Assembly (NCBI GenBank): GCA_900550105.1
Contig: URQW01000010.1
Span: forward strand, 1-59,301
Direction of reading: 5' to 3'
Length of the DNA: 59,301 nt
From: an uncultured Pelosinus sp.
GTDB taxonomy: Bacteria > Bacillota > Negativicutes > UMGS1260
Shown here one piece after another: positions 34,104-44,300 of this stretch (the first letter of the stretch is position 1; each line of letters opens with the position of its first letter). The position numbers and the translations under genes are program-made. The notes beneath the pieces are model-generated. The model saw only the letters and a list, made by a program, of their open reading frames with translations. It searched no databases and was not told the DNA's origin.

Positions 34104-34793
34104 CTATTTTGAAGCAGTTTCTTGCTCTTTTTTTTCTTCTTTGGCTTTATGCCAGCCTTCTCGCGCCATCTTAAGAATCCGCGGCTCCATTTTCGCCTGG
34201 CGGTCAGAGACAATCTTGCCGAAATAAGACAAAGCTTCATTCAAATGACCAGTCCGCCGATAAAGCTCACCTATTAAATATTCCACGGTAATACCGCTCA
34301 TATTGCCAATGGGCGGCCGCTCTTTCAGTAAAGCTTGTTCATAGGAAAGTCGCGCCTGTTCTAAGGCTGCCAGTTCATTCTCTTTTTCCTCTAACTCGCG
34401 GTACAACCAGGCTAAACGCAAATATAAAGCAGCCATGCGACTGGCGGAAAACATAGCTATTTTGCCAAAAAACAAAGCCAATTTAAATGTCTCTATGGCA
34501 CTTTCACAGGTTCTTTCCCCACTATAGTCCACATGTACTTCCCGCGTCTTCAAAAAAGCCGCAACTTTATCTTTGGAAGTCTGAGTCAGCTCAGAAAAGT
34601 GACTGTCATATGCAGCATAGCCACAATGAGGGCAAACCCAAATGCTGTAATAGTTAGGGTTTACTTCTTTATAGTACGTACAAAAATCACCATCTTGATG
34701 TGTCATTGTTAAACGAGAACGTGTCTTCGTTACCTGAAAGGACTTTTCGCAGATTGCACATTCCTTGTCAGTCTCATAAATTGGAGCTACCAT
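34104..34793 (-). CDS. DUF2225 family protein
   Basis: Protein of 229 residues with an N-terminal pair of CxxC motifs (CAIC at about 12-15 and CPHC at about 55-58), presumably binding zinc, and a C-terminal helical repeat region resembling TPR (LYLRLAWLYRELEEKENELAALEQA, then YLIGELYRRTGHLNEALSYFGK in order). DUF2225 proteins are widespread in Firmicutes and have no established role. Only 36 bases separate it from cydC and 30 from the following unknown gene, suggesting one transcript. Confidence 0.88.
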   Translation of the reverse strand: MVAPIYETDKECAICEKSFQVTKTRSRLTMTHQDGDFCTYYKEVNPNYYSIWVCPHCGYAAYDSHFSELTQTSKDKVAAFLKTREVHVDYSGERTCESAIETFKLALFFGKIAMFSASRMAALYLRLAWLYRELEEKENELAALEQARLSYEQALLKERPPIGNMSGITVEYLIGELYRRTGHLNEALSYFGKIVSDRQAKMEPRILKMAREGWHKAKEEKKEQETASK

Positions 34794-34829
34794 AATTCAT
34801 CATCCCTACCTCTTTGAGCAAAGTGCCTC

Positions 34830-36635
34830 TTATTGTGACATGTATTCGACAGCGCTAAGAAAATTCCTGTCACAAAACGACTCTTGCTGTAGGCAGTACA
34901 GTTGATAAAAAAGGCCTCGCTTTGCTAAAAGTTCCGTTTGCGTCCCCCGCTCGGCAATATGATGTTGATCAAGTAGATAAATCTGATCCATTTGCGATAG
35001 CTTGGTAAGATTATGCGTAATGGTAAACACGGTTTTATCGCGAAAGAGGATCGCCATTTCCTGTAAAATAGCAGTTTCGGATAAAGCGTCAAGGTTACTT
35101 GTCGCCTCATCACAAATCACGAAAGCAGCATTTTTAAGTAGCGCTCGGGCAATGGCGACGCGTTGCCGTTCCCCGCCAGACAAGAGACACCGCTTTGCCT
35201 CACTGTCTCCTAGGGCAGCGTCTTGCTTGTCTTGCCAAAGCTCTGTCAGCTTGGCTGCTGCAATCGCAGCAGCGAGTTCTTCCTCTGTAGCCGCTGGCCT
35301 CGCCAGCAAAATATTATCTCGCAGACTCGTATTAAAAATATGGGTCTTTTGACTAATAACAGCGATCTTCCGCCGCCAATGCTCTGGCGCTATTGAACTT
35401 ACGTCCTGTTCGCCATAAAGAATCCTGCCATTTTGCCACGGAAAAAATCCTAACAAGAGATTGGCGAGTGTCGTTTTGCCAGAACCACTGGCGCCAATCA
35501 ACGCCACCTTCTGCCCTGGCTTAATGGATAGAGTAATATTTTCTAGTAGAGGCCTTGTCTGCCCCTCATAGAAAAAAGTAAGATTTTCTATTTTGATCGT
35601 GTCAATTTTAGCCAAGCTTGAAGCTTTCGCTTCGTTCACTTGCCCTGGCAACTCGCGCCTCGGCTCGCCGCGAACACTAGCACCGTCGACCGGCATTAAA
35701 GTGATCAAACGTTTGGCCGCAGCCTTACTTTCGAGAAAATGGAAGGGAAAGTGGGGTAAAACAGCTACTGCTTCAAAAGAACTTTGCAGTGTTAAAGCGA
35801 TTACAGCAAGACTTACGCCAGATAAAGCACCTGAAGTAACAAGCGGCGCAGCTACCATGACTCCCAAGAGCATTGTCAACTGGGTAACAAGATGTAGTAA
35901 GGCATCACCACTGCCTTTCGCCACAGCCGTTTTGACATGACTTTTGTTATAGGCATCACTCCATGCTCTCAACTGTCCTTCATAACGTTCTTGTTGGTCA
36001 TACGCAGCAATCTCAGTGATTCCTTGCAGCGAATCAGCGAGCGCCGCTTCTAAGGCAGCTCGTTGCAAGGCTTCCTGCTGACGCTGCGCTTTGCTCAGCC
36101 AATACAGCAAAGCCGGCACAAGCAGACCAGCTGCACTAAAACCCAAAAGGAGCACAAAAGACAGGGTAATATCATACGTTCCTAACCACCCAGCCGTACT
36201 AACTGCCACAATAAAAGCTACGCAGGGCGGCGCTAACACTTTTAGATAAAAAAACTTTAGCGTCTCCACATCAAAAACAAGACGGCTTAATAGATCACCA
36301 CTACGCAACTGTAGCCACTTCGTCTCAGGCAACGCTTCAATGGCCTGATAAGCTAAAACACGCAAGTCCCCAAGCAGTTGAAAGGTCACATCATGAGACA
36401 CATAGCGCTCGGCATAACGAAACAAGGCTCGGGAGATGCCAAAAAACCGTACACCAACAATGGCAATATTAAGTGTATACAGCTCAGGATGAAGCGCCGC
36501 CTGAGAAATCAAATAAGCGGAAGTAGCAATCAGTCCAATATTGCTGCCCACAGTCACGGCCCCCAGCAGGACTGTCAAACAAACCAGTTTATAATGGGAG
36601 CGCAGCAGTCTCACAAGATAGACGAGTTCGCTCAT
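34830..36635 (-). CDS. cydC: Thiol reductant ABC exporter subunit CydC
   Basis: ABC half-transporter of 601 residues: an N-terminal six-helix membrane domain (about 15-300) and a C-terminal ATPase with Walker A GASGSGKTT (about 382), signature LSGGERQR and Walker B FVICDEATSN. With CydD it exports cysteine and glutathione to the periplasm, needed for cytochrome bd assembly. Its ATG overlaps the cydD stop by four bases (ATGA). A linker of about 25 residues before the ATPase is unusually Ala/Glu/Lys-rich. Confidence 0.93.
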   Translation of the reverse strand: MSELVYLVRLLRSHYKLVCLTVLLGAVTVGSNIGLIATSAYLISQAALHPELYTLNIAIVGVRFFGISRALFRYAERYVSHDVTFQLLGDLRVLAYQAIEALPETKWLQLRSGDLLSRLVFDVETLKFFYLKVLAPPCVAFIVAVSTAGWLGTYDITLSFVLLLGFSAAGLLVPALLYWLSKAQRQQEALQRAALEAALADSLQGITEIAAYDQQERYEGQLRAWSDAYNKSHVKTAVAKGSGDALLHLVTQLTMLLGVMVAAPLVTSGALSGVSLAVIALTLQSSFEAVAVLPHFPFHFLESKAAAKRLITLMPVDGASVRGEPRRELPGQVNEAKASSLAKIDTIKIENLTFFYEGQTRPLLENITLSIKPGQKVALIGASGSGKTTLANLLLGFFPWQNGRILYGEQDVSSIAPEHWRRKIAVISQKTHIFNTSLRDNILLARPAATEEELAAAIAAAKLTELWQDKQDAALGDSEAKRCLLSGGERQRVAIARALLKNAAFVICDEATSNLDALSETAILQEMAILFRDKTVFTITHNLTKLSQMDQIYLLDQHHIAERGTQTELLAKRGLFYQLYCLQQESFCDRNFLSAVEYMSQ

Positions 36636-38350
36636 AAAGACCTCCTATAGGCATGAAACAAATGAGCATAGAGCCCACCTTGCGCCACAAGTTCATCGTG
36701 CTGGCCTTGTTCGACAATTCGCCCTGCCTGCAATACCACAATTTGGTCGGCTGTCATGACGCTTGATAAGCGATGGGCAATAAACAAGACAGTACGATCA
36801 GCCATTAATTTCTGCAATACCTGCTGCAAATCAGCAGCAGCCTGTATGTCAAGACTAGCGGTAGCTTCGTCAAGAATCAAGCAAGGCGCATCTTTCAAAA
36901 ACGCCCGAGCTATAGCCAGTCTTTGCGCCTGCCCGCCTGAAAGAACGCGACCGCCTTCACCAATCACCGTCGCATAACCGTCAGGCAAGTCAGCAATAAA
37001 ATCAGCAATTTGAGCCTGACGGCAAGCCGCTTCCACTTCATTGCGACTTTTATTTAGACCAAAGCAAATATTTTCTTCAATCGTCCCATAGAAAATATGA
37101 GGGTTTTGCGGCACATAGGCAACATGAGCCAACCAATCAGAGCTTTTTAGTTCAGAAAGCGATTTCTCATTTACATATACAGCGCCGGAGTCAGGTGCCA
37201 AAAAGCCTAAAAAGAGGCGACTTAAGGTCGTTTTACCAGAACCGCTGGGCCCCACAAGAGCAACAGTCTGACCACTGGCAATCGACAGCGAAATATTATG
37301 TAAGACCGTTGTAGTGCCGTACTTTACTGTAGCATGATCCAGTTTTAAGGCAACGGAGCGAGAAAAGGGCAGCGGCTCTCGTCCCGAAAAAGTGTGGGGC
37401 GGCGTCAGCGCTAAAAAATCAAAAACCTGATGGGCCGCTGTCGTACCCGCCATGGCAGCGTGAAAGTAAGCGCCAAGCTGACGCAACGGTAAATAAAATT
37501 CCGGTGTTAACAACAACACAAAAAAGGCCTGTTCAAATTTCATGTGGCCATAGAGCAGCTTCAGACCGACAGAAACAGCGATGAGCGCCGTACTAATTGT
37601 CGCCACAAGTTCTAAGACGAACGCCGACAAAAAAGCAATTCGTAAAACTTTCAGTGTTTTATCGCGGAATTCGCTGCTCAGCCGCCGAATGACGGTAAAC
37701 TGGTCTTTACTGCGGCCAAAGAGTTTTAGCGTATCAAGACCCTGCAATACATCAAGCAAATGAGCGTTAAGACGGCTCAATACTTCCCATTGCGCTTCAT
37801 TGAGTTTGCCAGCCTGTTTACCAATGAGAATCATAAATAAAGGAATCAAAGGGGCCGTTAGCACCATAAGCACAAAGCTGGAAAAGTCCAGAGAAACCGT
37901 CAAAGCCAACAGACAGACAGGAATCAAACCTGCTAAACATAGGCCTGGCAAAAACCGAGAAAAGTACTCTTCCATACCATCAATTGCTGCAGTAACCTGA
38001 TGAATCACTTGTCCCGACGGCAGCGGCGCCAAGCCGACAGGGCCAAGGTGAAACATATGAGAAATCACTTTTTGCCGCAATGTCTGTTGCACACGACTGG
38101 CAAATAAATGAGCTGCCCTTTCCTGTCCGCGCATCACGGCCGCTCTAAGCAGCGCTAGAACGACTAGCCCTGCAATTAACTCTTTGCTGGCGGCCAGCGG
38201 CTTGCCCGCCAAAAAACAGTTTTGCATAAGTAGCGTCAGCAAATAAGCTTGCCCCACGGCGCCGCAAGCACTAGCTAAACCAAGGGCAATGAGTCGCCAA
38301 AAGGTATTTTTTTCATTTTTTCCTGCCTGCAGCAACGTTCGGTCAATCAA
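36632..38350 (-). CDS. cydD: Thiol reductant ABC exporter subunit CydD
   Basis: Partner of CydC, 572 residues, same ABC half-transporter layout: membrane domain (about 15-310), Walker A GPSGSGKTT, signature LSGGQAQR and Walker B LILDEATAS. The start is a TTG at 38350 with AGGG nearby; the next in-frame ATG is far downstream, so TTG is accepted. A terminator-like hairpin lies between cydB and cydD, so cydDC may be read at a lower level than cydAB. Confidence 0.93.
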   Translation of the reverse strand: MIDRTLLQAGKNEKNTFWRLIALGLASACGAVGQAYLLTLLMQNCFLAGKPLAASKELIAGLVVLALLRAAVMRGQERAAHLFASRVQQTLRQKVISHMFHLGPVGLAPLPSGQVIHQVTAAIDGMEEYFSRFLPGLCLAGLIPVCLLALTVSLDFSSFVLMVLTAPLIPLFMILIGKQAGKLNEAQWEVLSRLNAHLLDVLQGLDTLKLFGRSKDQFTVIRRLSSEFRDKTLKVLRIAFLSAFVLELVATISTALIAVSVGLKLLYGHMKFEQAFFVLLLTPEFYLPLRQLGAYFHAAMAGTTAAHQVFDFLALTPPHTFSGREPLPFSRSVALKLDHATVKYGTTTVLHNISLSIASGQTVALVGPSGSGKTTLSRLFLGFLAPDSGAVYVNEKSLSELKSSDWLAHVAYVPQNPHIFYGTIEENICFGLNKSRNEVEAACRQAQIADFIADLPDGYATVIGEGGRVLSGGQAQRLAIARAFLKDAPCLILDEATASLDIQAAADLQQVLQKLMADRTVLFIAHRLSSVMTADQIVVLQAGRIVEQGQHDELVAQGGLYAHLFHAYRRSL

Positions 38351-38413
38351 AGAAATCCCTACTTTCTTTCCATCCTAAGCCAGTTTTACTGTTTGTAACG
38401 AAACTTCAAAGAA

Positions 38414-38436
38414 AAGCCGGCTCTAAGAGCCGGCTT
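38414..38436 (-). terminator. Hairpin/terminator between cydB and cydD
   Basis: AAGCCGGCTC pairs perfectly with GAGCCGGCTT around a three-base loop, followed on the minus strand by TTTTC. It lies 38 bases after the cydB stop and may act as a partial terminator that sets the cydAB to cydDC ratio. Confidence 0.75.
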
Positions 38437-38473
38437 AAATTATTGCTTGTTGTCTGTCACGAACTAGGACGAC

Positions 38474-39478
38474 TTAATATTCTAGATCGTGGGGATCTAC
38501 CCGTTTGGCAAAACGATAATAGACCCAACTCTGATAAATGAGAATAATCGGCACAAAAACCAGAGCTACATAGGTCATGAGTGTTAAAGTCATCGGCGAA
38601 GCTGCCGCATTCGTAATCGTCAAACTCCAGCTTGGATTGAGGCTTGATACCATAATCCGCGGGAAAAGTCCGGCAAAGTAAGCAATCGTCGTAAAGGCAA
38701 TCGCCAACCCGCTAAACAGAAAGGCCAACCCGCCTTTTTTACTGTAAAAGAAGAAGTAAGATGCTAAGAAGGCTACAATCGCTAAAACAAAAGCGACGAG
38801 CGATAGTGTGCTTTGAAACATATCAGTGCTTGTAAAGCTGAGACCGAAGAGGGCCAGACAGGCTAATGCCGTGCCAAGACCGATTTGCAGTGCTGCCGCT
38901 CTAGCTCGGTCAGCAAGTTCCTGACCGACCTTTAAATAGAGATAGGCCGCACCATGATAGAGAAAGACCAGCAGAAAAGCAATCCCACCTACAAGCGTAT
39001 AAGGAGTCAAGAGATCAAAGAAAGTACCTACATACTGCATTTTAGCATCAATTGGCGTTCCGGCAATTAAATTACATACAGCAACGCCCCAGAGAAGTGC
39101 TGGAATAAAACTGCCAATAGCGAGAAGCCAGTCCCAAGCATTACGCCAGGCCGGACTGTCTTCTTTGCTGCGAAACTCAAAAGCGACGCCGCGAACAATC
39201 AAGCCAAAGAGCATAAGAAACAGCGCCAAGTAAAAGCCACTGAATAAAGTAGCATATACATGGGGAAAAGCTGCGAAAGTTGCACCGCCTGCCGTAATCA
39301 ACCAAACCTGATTTCCTTCCCATACTGGTCCAATCGAATTAATAATCTGACGCCGTTCACTATCACTACGTCCCAAAAAGGGCGTCAGCATGCCTACGCC
39401 CCAATCAAAGCCCTCTAAGAAAAAGAGCCCGATAAAGAGTACTGCTACAAGGACAAACCACACTAGATTCAGTTCCAT
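38474..39478 (-). CDS. cydB: Cytochrome d ubiquinol oxidase subunit II
   Basis: Membrane subunit of the high-affinity bd-type quinol:oxygen oxidoreductase, 334 residues with about nine helices. Signatures are the N-terminal FVLVAVLFIGLFFLEGFDWGVG, then IGPVWEGNQVWLITAGGATFAAFP (in order, about 20-75). Its ATG overlaps the end of cydA by ten bases, so the two are translationally coupled. In an anaerobe the enzyme is expected to scavenge oxygen. Confidence 0.96.
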   Translation of the reverse strand: MELNLVWFVLVAVLFIGLFFLEGFDWGVGMLTPFLGRSDSERRQIINSIGPVWEGNQVWLITAGGATFAAFPHVYATLFSGFYLALFLMLFGLIVRGVAFEFRSKEDSPAWRNAWDWLLAIGSFIPALLWGVAVCNLIAGTPIDAKMQYVGTFFDLLTPYTLVGGIAFLLVFLYHGAAYLYLKVGQELADRARAAALQIGLGTALACLALFGLSFTSTDMFQSTLSLVAFVLAIVAFLASYFFFYSKKGGLAFLFSGLAIAFTTIAYFAGLFPRIMVSSLNPSWSLTITNAAASPMTLTLMTYVALVFVPIILIYQSWVYYRFAKRVDPHDLEY

Positions 39479-40848
39479 AATGTCGCCCCCTTGTTCGTCT
39501 TAACTGTAACTGCGGGTTTACTGTCAGGCCCAAGTTTAATAAACTTGATAAACAAGCGAAGTGCTACTGCAGCTAAGAGACCATAAATCAACGTAAAGCC
39601 AATAAGCGAAATCATAATACTACCTGCCGGAACTGCCGTAGAAACACCTTCAGCCGTTTTCTGCAGTCCTACTACAATCCAAGGCTGCCGACCAGCTTCC
39701 GCTACAAACCAGCCTGTAGCATTCGCAATATAGGTAAGCGGCAACGTCCAGAAGAGAATTTTCAGTGCGGTTGTCGCTTCAGCAATTTTTTGTGTATAGA
39801 CGAGATAAGCGCCCCAAGCAGCCAAAAGAATCATAAGCGAACCAACGCCGACCATAGCTCTAAAGGCCCAGAAAGTAGGAACAACAGCGGGAATATAGTC
39901 GCCAGGACCATATTTTGCCGTATATTCTGCTTGCAAGTCTTTCAAGCCTTTAACCTCACCCTGCGTCGAGTTATAAACAAGGAAGGAAAGCATGCCTGGA
40001 ACAGACACTTCCATATCATTTTGCTGTTTTTCTTCATTAATCGAAGAAACCAGCGAGAAAGGCGCCGATTGCTCCGTATGCCACAAGGCTTCCAAAGCGG
40101 CCAGCTTCATGGGCTGCGCCTCAGCCAAATACTGCCCTGATGCATGACCGGCCCCTGCTGTAAGCACCATACCTAACAGCGCTGCTGTAACACCGACCTT
40201 CATCGACTTGGTGAAAAATTCAACTTGATTTTTCCGCAGCAAATGCCAGGCACTAATTGCCATAACGAGGCTGCCTGCCGTGGCAATCCCAGCCAAAACT
40301 ACATGAGGAAATTGATGTACTACATAGGGATTTGTTACTACAGCACCAAAATCGTTCAATTCGGCCCGGCCATTACGAACCACATAACCAACAGGATGCT
40401 GCATAAAGGAGTTAGCTACGAGAATCCAAAAGGCTGATAAATTACTGCCAATCGCTACACACCAAGCCGTAGCGGCATGAGCCTTGGGCGAAAACCGCTC
40501 CCAGCCGAAAATCCAAACACCCACAAAGACAGATTCGAGAAAAAAGGCTGTTAAAGCTTCCAAGGCTAAAGGCGCCCCAAAAATATCACCCATAAATCTT
40601 GAATACTCTGACCAGTTCATACCAAAGTGAAATTCCTGTACAATCCCGGTGACAACACCCATTGCAAAATTAATTAAGAATAATTTCCCCCAAAACTTGG
40701 TCATCTTCTTGTACATTTCATTTCCTGTGCGAACATACATGGTTTCCATAATGGCAATTAAAATCGTCATCCCCAGTGTAACGGGCACAAACAACCAATG
40801 ATAGGTCGACGTAACCGCAAACTGCCATCGTGCTAAAATGAGCTCCAT
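39469..40848 (-). CDS. cydA: Cytochrome d ubiquinol oxidase subunit I
   Basis: Catalytic heme subunit, 459 residues. Visible marks: N-terminal RWQFAVTSTYHWLFVPVTLG with the heme d/b595 axial histidine near 19, NFAMGVVTGIVQEFHFGMNW, GWERFSPKAHA, the b558 histidine in VHQFPHVVLAG, and TGWFVAEAGRQPWIV. The Q-loop is of the short type, as usual in Firmicutes. GGGAGG precedes the ATG. It follows the Rrf2 gene by 18 bases. Confidence 0.97.
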   Translation of the reverse strand: MELILARWQFAVTSTYHWLFVPVTLGMTILIAIMETMYVRTGNEMYKKMTKFWGKLFLINFAMGVVTGIVQEFHFGMNWSEYSRFMGDIFGAPLALEALTAFFLESVFVGVWIFGWERFSPKAHAATAWCVAIGSNLSAFWILVANSFMQHPVGYVVRNGRAELNDFGAVVTNPYVVHQFPHVVLAGIATAGSLVMAISAWHLLRKNQVEFFTKSMKVGVTAALLGMVLTAGAGHASGQYLAEAQPMKLAALEALWHTEQSAPFSLVSSINEEKQQNDMEVSVPGMLSFLVYNSTQGEVKGLKDLQAEYTAKYGPGDYIPAVVPTFWAFRAMVGVGSLMILLAAWGAYLVYTQKIAEATTALKILFWTLPLTYIANATGWFVAEAGRQPWIVVGLQKTAEGVSTAVPAGSIMISLIGFTLIYGLLAAVALRLFIKFIKLGPDSKPAVTVKTNKGATLWN

Positions 40849-40866
40849 ACTTTACCCTCCCATCTT

Positions 40867-41277
40867 TTATTCCTCTCGTGCTAACATCTCGAAAGAAATC
40901 TTGCGTAAATCCTCAACTAGCGAATTCTGCACTCCTGCAAGTGCGTAGTGGACGCGGCACTGCCCGCCATTCAAGCGATTGCACCTTTCCGGACCGGCTA
41001 GACAACGATGAATATTAATGGGTCCTTCCAGCGCTTCAATAACATCATAAAGCGAAATGTCCGCTGGCAACTTTGCTAAGGCGTAGCCGCCAACAACGCC
41101 GCGGTAAGAACGAATAATACCTCCCTGTGTGAGAGAACGCATAATTTTGAGCAGAAAGCGGGCAGGAATATTCTCCTTTTCAGCCAAAGTCTGACCTCTC
41201 ACCACCGTATCCGCCGCAAGTTTTGAAAAATGCAAAACGACCCGGAAGGCATAATCAGTTGCTTGATTCAACTGCAT
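40867..41277 (-). CDS. Rrf2 family transcriptional regulator, probable Fe-S or NO/O2 sensor of the cyd operon
   Basis: Winged-helix regulator of 136 residues. After the DNA-binding part (LNQATDYAFRVVLHFSK, then ARFLLKIMRSLTQGG and GGYALAK) come three cysteines at 92, 99 and 107 (HRCLAGPERC...GGQC), the cluster used by IscR and NsrR to bind an iron-sulfur centre. The ATG at 41277 is preferred, GGAGG lying nine bases before it; a TTG at 41283 is too close. It leads the rrf2-cydAB unit, so it probably represses or activates cyd genes and itself in response to oxygen, NO or iron-sulfur status. Confidence 0.9.
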   Translation of the reverse strand: MQLNQATDYAFRVVLHFSKLAADTVVRGQTLAEKENIPARFLLKIMRSLTQGGIIRSYRGVVGGYALAKLPADISLYDVIEALEGPINIHRCLAGPERCNRLNGGQCRVHYALAGVQNSLVEDLRKISFEMLAREE

Positions 41278-41301
41278 CTGCAATCGCCTCCATTCAATAC
41301 A

Positions 41302-41317
41302 TTACCACTTTGGTATT
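41302..41317. promoter_or_regulatory. Putative Rrf2 operator
   Basis: TTACCA-CTT-TGGTAT, an imperfect dyad spanning the expected transcription start of the rrf2-cyd operon, just downstream of its -10. Its position suits autorepression. Confidence 0.55.
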
Positions 41318-41323
41318 AATTAC

Positions 41324-41353
41324 ATTTTAGCACTTTATTTTTTCTTTTGTCAA
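41324..41353 (-). promoter_or_regulatory. rrf2-cydAB promoter
   Basis: On the minus strand a consensus TTGACA and TAAAAT are 18 bases apart; the start would fall near 41317 within the dyad. Confidence 0.7.
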
Positions 41354-41398
41354 TCTTTTCTCACAAAAAGATTCCTTGTAAACAAAAGCGATTCTCTC

Positions 41399-44300
41399 CT
41401 ATTTCAATAGGATATTTCGCTTGTAGCGAGAAGTAAGCTTTGCCAGCTTTTGCTGCAATTCTTTGGTTAGATCGCCTTCTGTCAGCCTATATTTCCAGTT
41501 ACCGCCCACAGTCCCCGGCTGATTCATGCGAAATTGACTGTCTAAATTGAGCAAATCCTGTGCTGGAATGACAGCACAGACCGCTTTACTGGCATAGGCA
41601 AATTCGATCAGCTTCATTGCCGCAGTTTCTTCGTTGACACTGCCAAAGGGGCCTTGTAAACAGCTTTGTTCGTGCGCAGCTGCAAGCATTTCCTGAATCC
41701 AGCCGCGCGTCGTATTATTATCATGCGTTCCCGTATAGACGAAAGAATGACGCGGAATCGTAATCGGTGCACAACCCGCTTCGGTTTTATAAAAGGAAAA
41801 ATGCAATACCTTCATACCCGGCAGTTGGAAGGTCTGTTTCAGCTCCTCCACTGCTTCGGTAATATAACCGAGATCCTCAGCCACAAGCGGTAATATATCA
41901 CGCCCCTGCTGCAACGCTTGCAGTAGCTTAGCATCAGGCCCCTTGCGCCACTGCCCCGCCTCAGCCGTAAGCGCTCCCGCGGGAATTGAGTAATAGGCTT
42001 CAATGCCTCTAAAATGATCAAGCCGCACTAAGTCTACACAGTCTAGCAGTACGCCAAGGCGGCGACGCCACCAGGCAAACCCCTCTGCTTCATGCTTTTC
42101 CCAACGATAGAGCGGATTGCCCCAAAGTTGTCCCGTCGCACTGAAATAATCAGGCGGCACACCAGCGACAGCTACAGGTGCTAGCGCTTCATCAAGCTCA
42201 AATAAGTCGGGACGACTCCAGACATCGGCACTGTCGTAAGCCACATATAAGGGCATATCGCCGACAATCACAACGCCTTGCTTCTTGGCATAACGGCGTA
42301 AAGCCTGCCACTGCCGAAAAAAGTGATATTGTAGAAAACGTTCAAAATGAATCTCTTCCGCAAGTTCTGCTTTCGCTTTTGCTAAAGCAACTTTCTCGCG
42401 ATACTTTAATTCTTGCGGCCAAAGACTCCAGGGAGACCCATACCGACGTGACAAGGCGGTAAATAAAACGTAATCTTCAAGCCACTCCCGATTGGTTTCG
42501 CTAAAACTAGCTACATCGCTGGAAAAAGCAGCCTTTTGTTTATCATAAATCTTTCGCAACGCCGAAAGCTTCCAAACTTTTGCCGCTTCTAATTCTTGGG
42601 GCTGCTGGCTATAGTCCCAAGGCTCACCAGCAAGCTCGCTTAAATCAAGTAATAGCGGATTTCCCGCAAAAGCGGAGGGACATTGATAGGGCGAGTCGCC
42701 AAACCCGACGGGATTTAGAGGAAGAATCTGCCAAAGAGACTGACTAGCGCCTTGCAAAAAGTCAATAAAGTCATAGGCTTCTTTTCCCAAGGAACCGCAA
42801 AGATCTTCTGTTGGTAGCGACGTGGGATGCAATAAAACGCCAGCACGGCGCACGCCTTGTTCACCCTTTTGCTCCTTTGCTTGACTTTCGTCATAAAAAA
42901 GTACCTTGCCGCTATACGGGCGAAGCGTCAAAATCACCTGATCGGAATCACTGCGCAGAATCGGTTCTTCAAAGAGAATATCTTCAAAATCAGCTAGCTG
43001 CGTCCACTCGATCGGTAACAGAACCGTTTCCCACTGACTACCGCGATTTAAGACAATAATGGCTTGCTGCACTCCGTCGCTGCGCCGATAGGCATAAACC
43101 TGCTCGCCTAAAGCTTTCGCTGTAAGATCTCCCTGCCAAAATACCGGGTAGTTCTGACGCAAAGCAGTCAGTTTTTTATACCAAGAAAGCAGTTCCTCAT
43201 CGGCTTGGCCCCACGGATAGGTCCGTCTGTTTAAGGGATCTTTATAGCCTTCAACGCCAGCCTCATCACCGTAATAAATACAAGGCACGCCGGGAAACGT
43301 CATCTGCCACAAAACAAGCAGCTTTAATCGGTTTTTGGCAAGACGGCGTTCTTCTGGCTCCAAAGCGCGACGACTCAACTTAGCAATCGGCTCCTCGCCC
43401 GTATAAGCAGAGTCACCGAGTAGGGAAAGCGCTCGTGGTACATCATGACTATCAATGAGATTCATAGCACTGTAAAAGTGTTCCTTCGGATAATTTTCAT
43501 AAAGGCTCATAAGACGGCGATGCGCATCGTCAGCGCTAATATGGCCTAACAGAAAGTCTAGCGTAATCCGGCGGAAGGGGTAATTCATCGTAGAATCGAG
43601 TTCTTTCCCTAACAAATATTCACGTTTTTCACCATAGCTTTCTTTACGACTGGCATCTTCCCACACTTCCCCCAGAACAATCGCCTCTGGATCCGTTTCT
43701 TTGACGGCCTGACGCAACTCCTGTAAAAATACCGGCGGCAATTCATCAACCACATCAAGACGCCAGCCTTTAGCTCCGGCCTTCAGCCAACTGCGAATGA
43801 CACTATTTTGATCACGAATAATGAAGTCTCGGTAACTTTCATTCATTTCTTCTACATTGGGCAGCGTATCAATGCCCCACCAACTTTCATAGTCAGAGGG
43901 ATACTCCTTAAACCGAAACCAGGAGTAATAAGGCGACGTCGGCGACTGGTAGGCGCCAATACTATCATAACGGCCATAACGATTAAAATAGCGGCTGTCA
44001 CTGCCAGTATGGCTAAATACGCCGTCTAAAATGATATGAATCCCCAGTTTTTCGGCTTCGCGGCAAAGCTGTGTAAACTCTTCCTTCGTACCAAACTGGG
44101 GATCCACTTGATGATAATCGCCTGTATCATATTTATGATTGCTAATGGATTCAAAAATAGGATTGAGATAAAGAATGGTAATCCCGAGATCATAAAGATA
44201 AGTCAATTTTTCGCGGATACCAGCTAAGTTACCGCCAAAAAAATCATAAGCCATAATTTCCGTCGTCTGAACATCTTTCGTATACATAGGCGTATCATCC

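Noticed and set aside
41354..41398. Terminator of the glycogen operon (AATCTTTT/AAAAGATT dyad)
   Set aside because: The stem is weak and AT-only and no T-run follows on the minus strand, so it was not listed as a terminator.
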